Assembly (NCBI RefSeq): GCF_012275575.1 | Contig: NZ_NPIH01000217.1 | Location: 1 to 48,525, forward strand | Source: Paraburkholderia sp. SG-MS1 | GTDB taxonomy: Bacteria > Pseudomonadota > Gammaproteobacteria > Burkholderiales > Burkholderiaceae | DNA: 48,525 nucleotides | Reading direction: 5' to 3' | Shown: positions 47,793 to 48,525 of the stretch, in pieces | Layout of the letters: every line of letters begins with the position of its first letter | Position numbering within the stretch: position 1 is the first letter of the stretch | The notes under the pieces: model-generated | Seen by the model: the letters and a program-made list of their open reading frames with translations, nothing else | The model's database searches: none | What the model was told of the DNA's origin: nothing | Position numbers and translations under genes: made by a program

Positions 47793-48525
47793 ATGTTCGA
47801 ATTCGGCGGCAAGGTGGCAGTGATCACGGGGGCGGGCAGCGGCTTCGGCCGCGCATTCGCGCAGAAGGGCGCGGCGCTCGGCATGAAGCTCGTGCTCGCC
47901 GACGTGAATCCCGACGCGCTCGCGCAAACCGTCGAAGCGTTGCGCGGCAACGGTGCCGACGCGATCGGCGTGCCGACCGACGTGTCCGATGCAGCCCAGG
48001 TCGAAGCGCTCGCCCAAGCGGCGCTCGCCGCGTTCGACAAGGTGCACGTGCTCTTCAACAACGCAGGCGTGGGCTCGGGCGGCTTCCTGTGGGAGAGCAC
48101 GGCGAACGACTGGTCGTGGGTGTTCGGTGTCAACGTGATGGGCGTCGCGCACGGCGTGCGAGTCTTTACGCCGATCATGCTGGCGCAGAACGAGCCCGCG
48201 CATATCGTTAATACGGCGTCGGTGGCGGGCTTGCTGTCGCCGCCGGCGATGGGCATCTACAACGCGTCGAAGCATGCGGTGGTCTCGCTGACCGAGACGC
48301 TTCATCACGACCTGCAACTGGCGCAGGCGCCAGCGACGCACGAAGAGAATGCGGATACGGCGAGTGGTCTCGTCGGCTGCTCGCTGCTGTGTCCGGCCTT
48401 CGTGCCGACCGGCATCGCCGATGCGGAGCGCGCGCGTCCCGAGCCACTGCGCAATGCCGGCCGCCCGACGCACTCGCAGATCGCCGCCGGCAAGCAACTG
48501 CAGCGCGCGGTGCAGTCGGGCAAGC
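47793..48525 (+). CDS. Short-chain dehydrogenase/reductase, C-terminus beyond the window
   Basis: 244 codons are present and the frame is still open at the window edge. It is an SDR oxidoreductase with the cofactor loop TGAGSGFG (12-19), an Asp after the second strand (LVLADVN, suggesting NAD preference), NNAG (89-92) and catalytic Ser143, Tyr156 and Lys160 (YNASK). A long insertion near ATHEENADTASG is noticeable before the SLLCPAFVPTGIA segment. The ATG at 47793 has AGGAG 7 nt upstream. It follows the MDR gene by 103 bp. Substrate unknown. Confidence 0.9.
   Translation, partial: MFEFGGKVAVITGAGSGFGRAFAQKGAALGMKLVLADVNPDALAQTVEALRGNGADAIGVPTDVSDAAQVEALAQAALAAFDKVHVLFNNAGVGSGGFLWESTANDWSWVFGVNVMGVAHGVRVFTPIMLAQNEPAHIVNTASVAGLLSPPAMGIYNASKHAVVSLTETLHHDLQLAQAPATHEENADTASGLVGCSLLCPAFVPTGIADAERARPEPLRNAGRPTHSQIAAGKQLQRAVQSGK

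Overview
This window looks like ordinary chromosomal core DNA from a Burkholderia-type betaproteobacterium, most likely Paraburkholderia. It is GC-rich with strongly GC-biased third codon positions. The proteins match the Burkholderia versions of IspD/IspF, OmpR/EnvZ, trigger factor-ClpP-ClpX-Lon-HU-PpiD and single-chain PurL. I see no phage, transposase, integrase, CRISPR array, toxin-antitoxin pair or defence island. Genus-level assignment is inference from protein resemblance.

Region 1 (1-5715): the 5' part of mfd, truncated by the window edge, is divergent from ispD-ispF (MEP isoprenoid pathway). Then come the peroxide-defence pair ahpC-ahpD, of the mycobacterial two-component type, and the ompR-envZ osmosensing pair. 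Region 2 (5716-14190) is more accessory. It holds a small exported protein divergent from ompR, a gene-poor stretch with a probable gene remnant, an orphan DUF1501 Tat-exported protein, a squalene-synthase-fold protein with degenerate catalytic motifs, tRNA-Leu, a small conserved protein, a DUF3999 protein, a MarR regulator and glycerate kinase.

Region 3 (14191-23342) is the conserved proteostasis block tig-clpP-clpX-lon-hupB-tRNA-Val-tRNA-Asp-ppiD. Genes are separated by clear rho-independent terminators, and clpP and lon have heat-shock (sigma-32-like) promoter motifs. Region 4 (23453-34859): a small lipoprotein, a tesA-like esterase whose start codon overlaps that of a divergent YbbA-type ABC ATPase, pgi, a bifunctional NAD(P)HX repair enzyme, a DadA-like amino-acid dehydrogenase, and purL.

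Region 5 (34992-38944) is a minus-strand run, selO-msrB-yciB-bolA-parvulin, mixing redox protein modification and repair with envelope functions. Region 6 (39141-48525) is a fatty-acid/acyl-CoA block: AlkK-like acyl-CoA ligase, FadB-like bifunctional enzyme, thiolase, a hotdog thioesterase, an MDR reductase and an SDR cut by the window edge. An LEA-type lipoprotein and a DUF2917 protein lie on the opposite strand.

The most unusual structure is non-coding. Just upstream of the thiolase (43194-43399) is a tandem array of 54-bp units, each able to fold into a nested hairpin. The first unit is interrupted by a 51-bp insert that is itself a diverged hairpin unit. The array runs to the thiolase ribosome binding site and stays open in frame as an 18-residue repeat. 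The next most interesting are the squalene-synthase-like protein that has lost its Asp-rich motifs (possibly NDUFAF6-like), and the tesA/ybbA head-to-head overlap without a permease gene.
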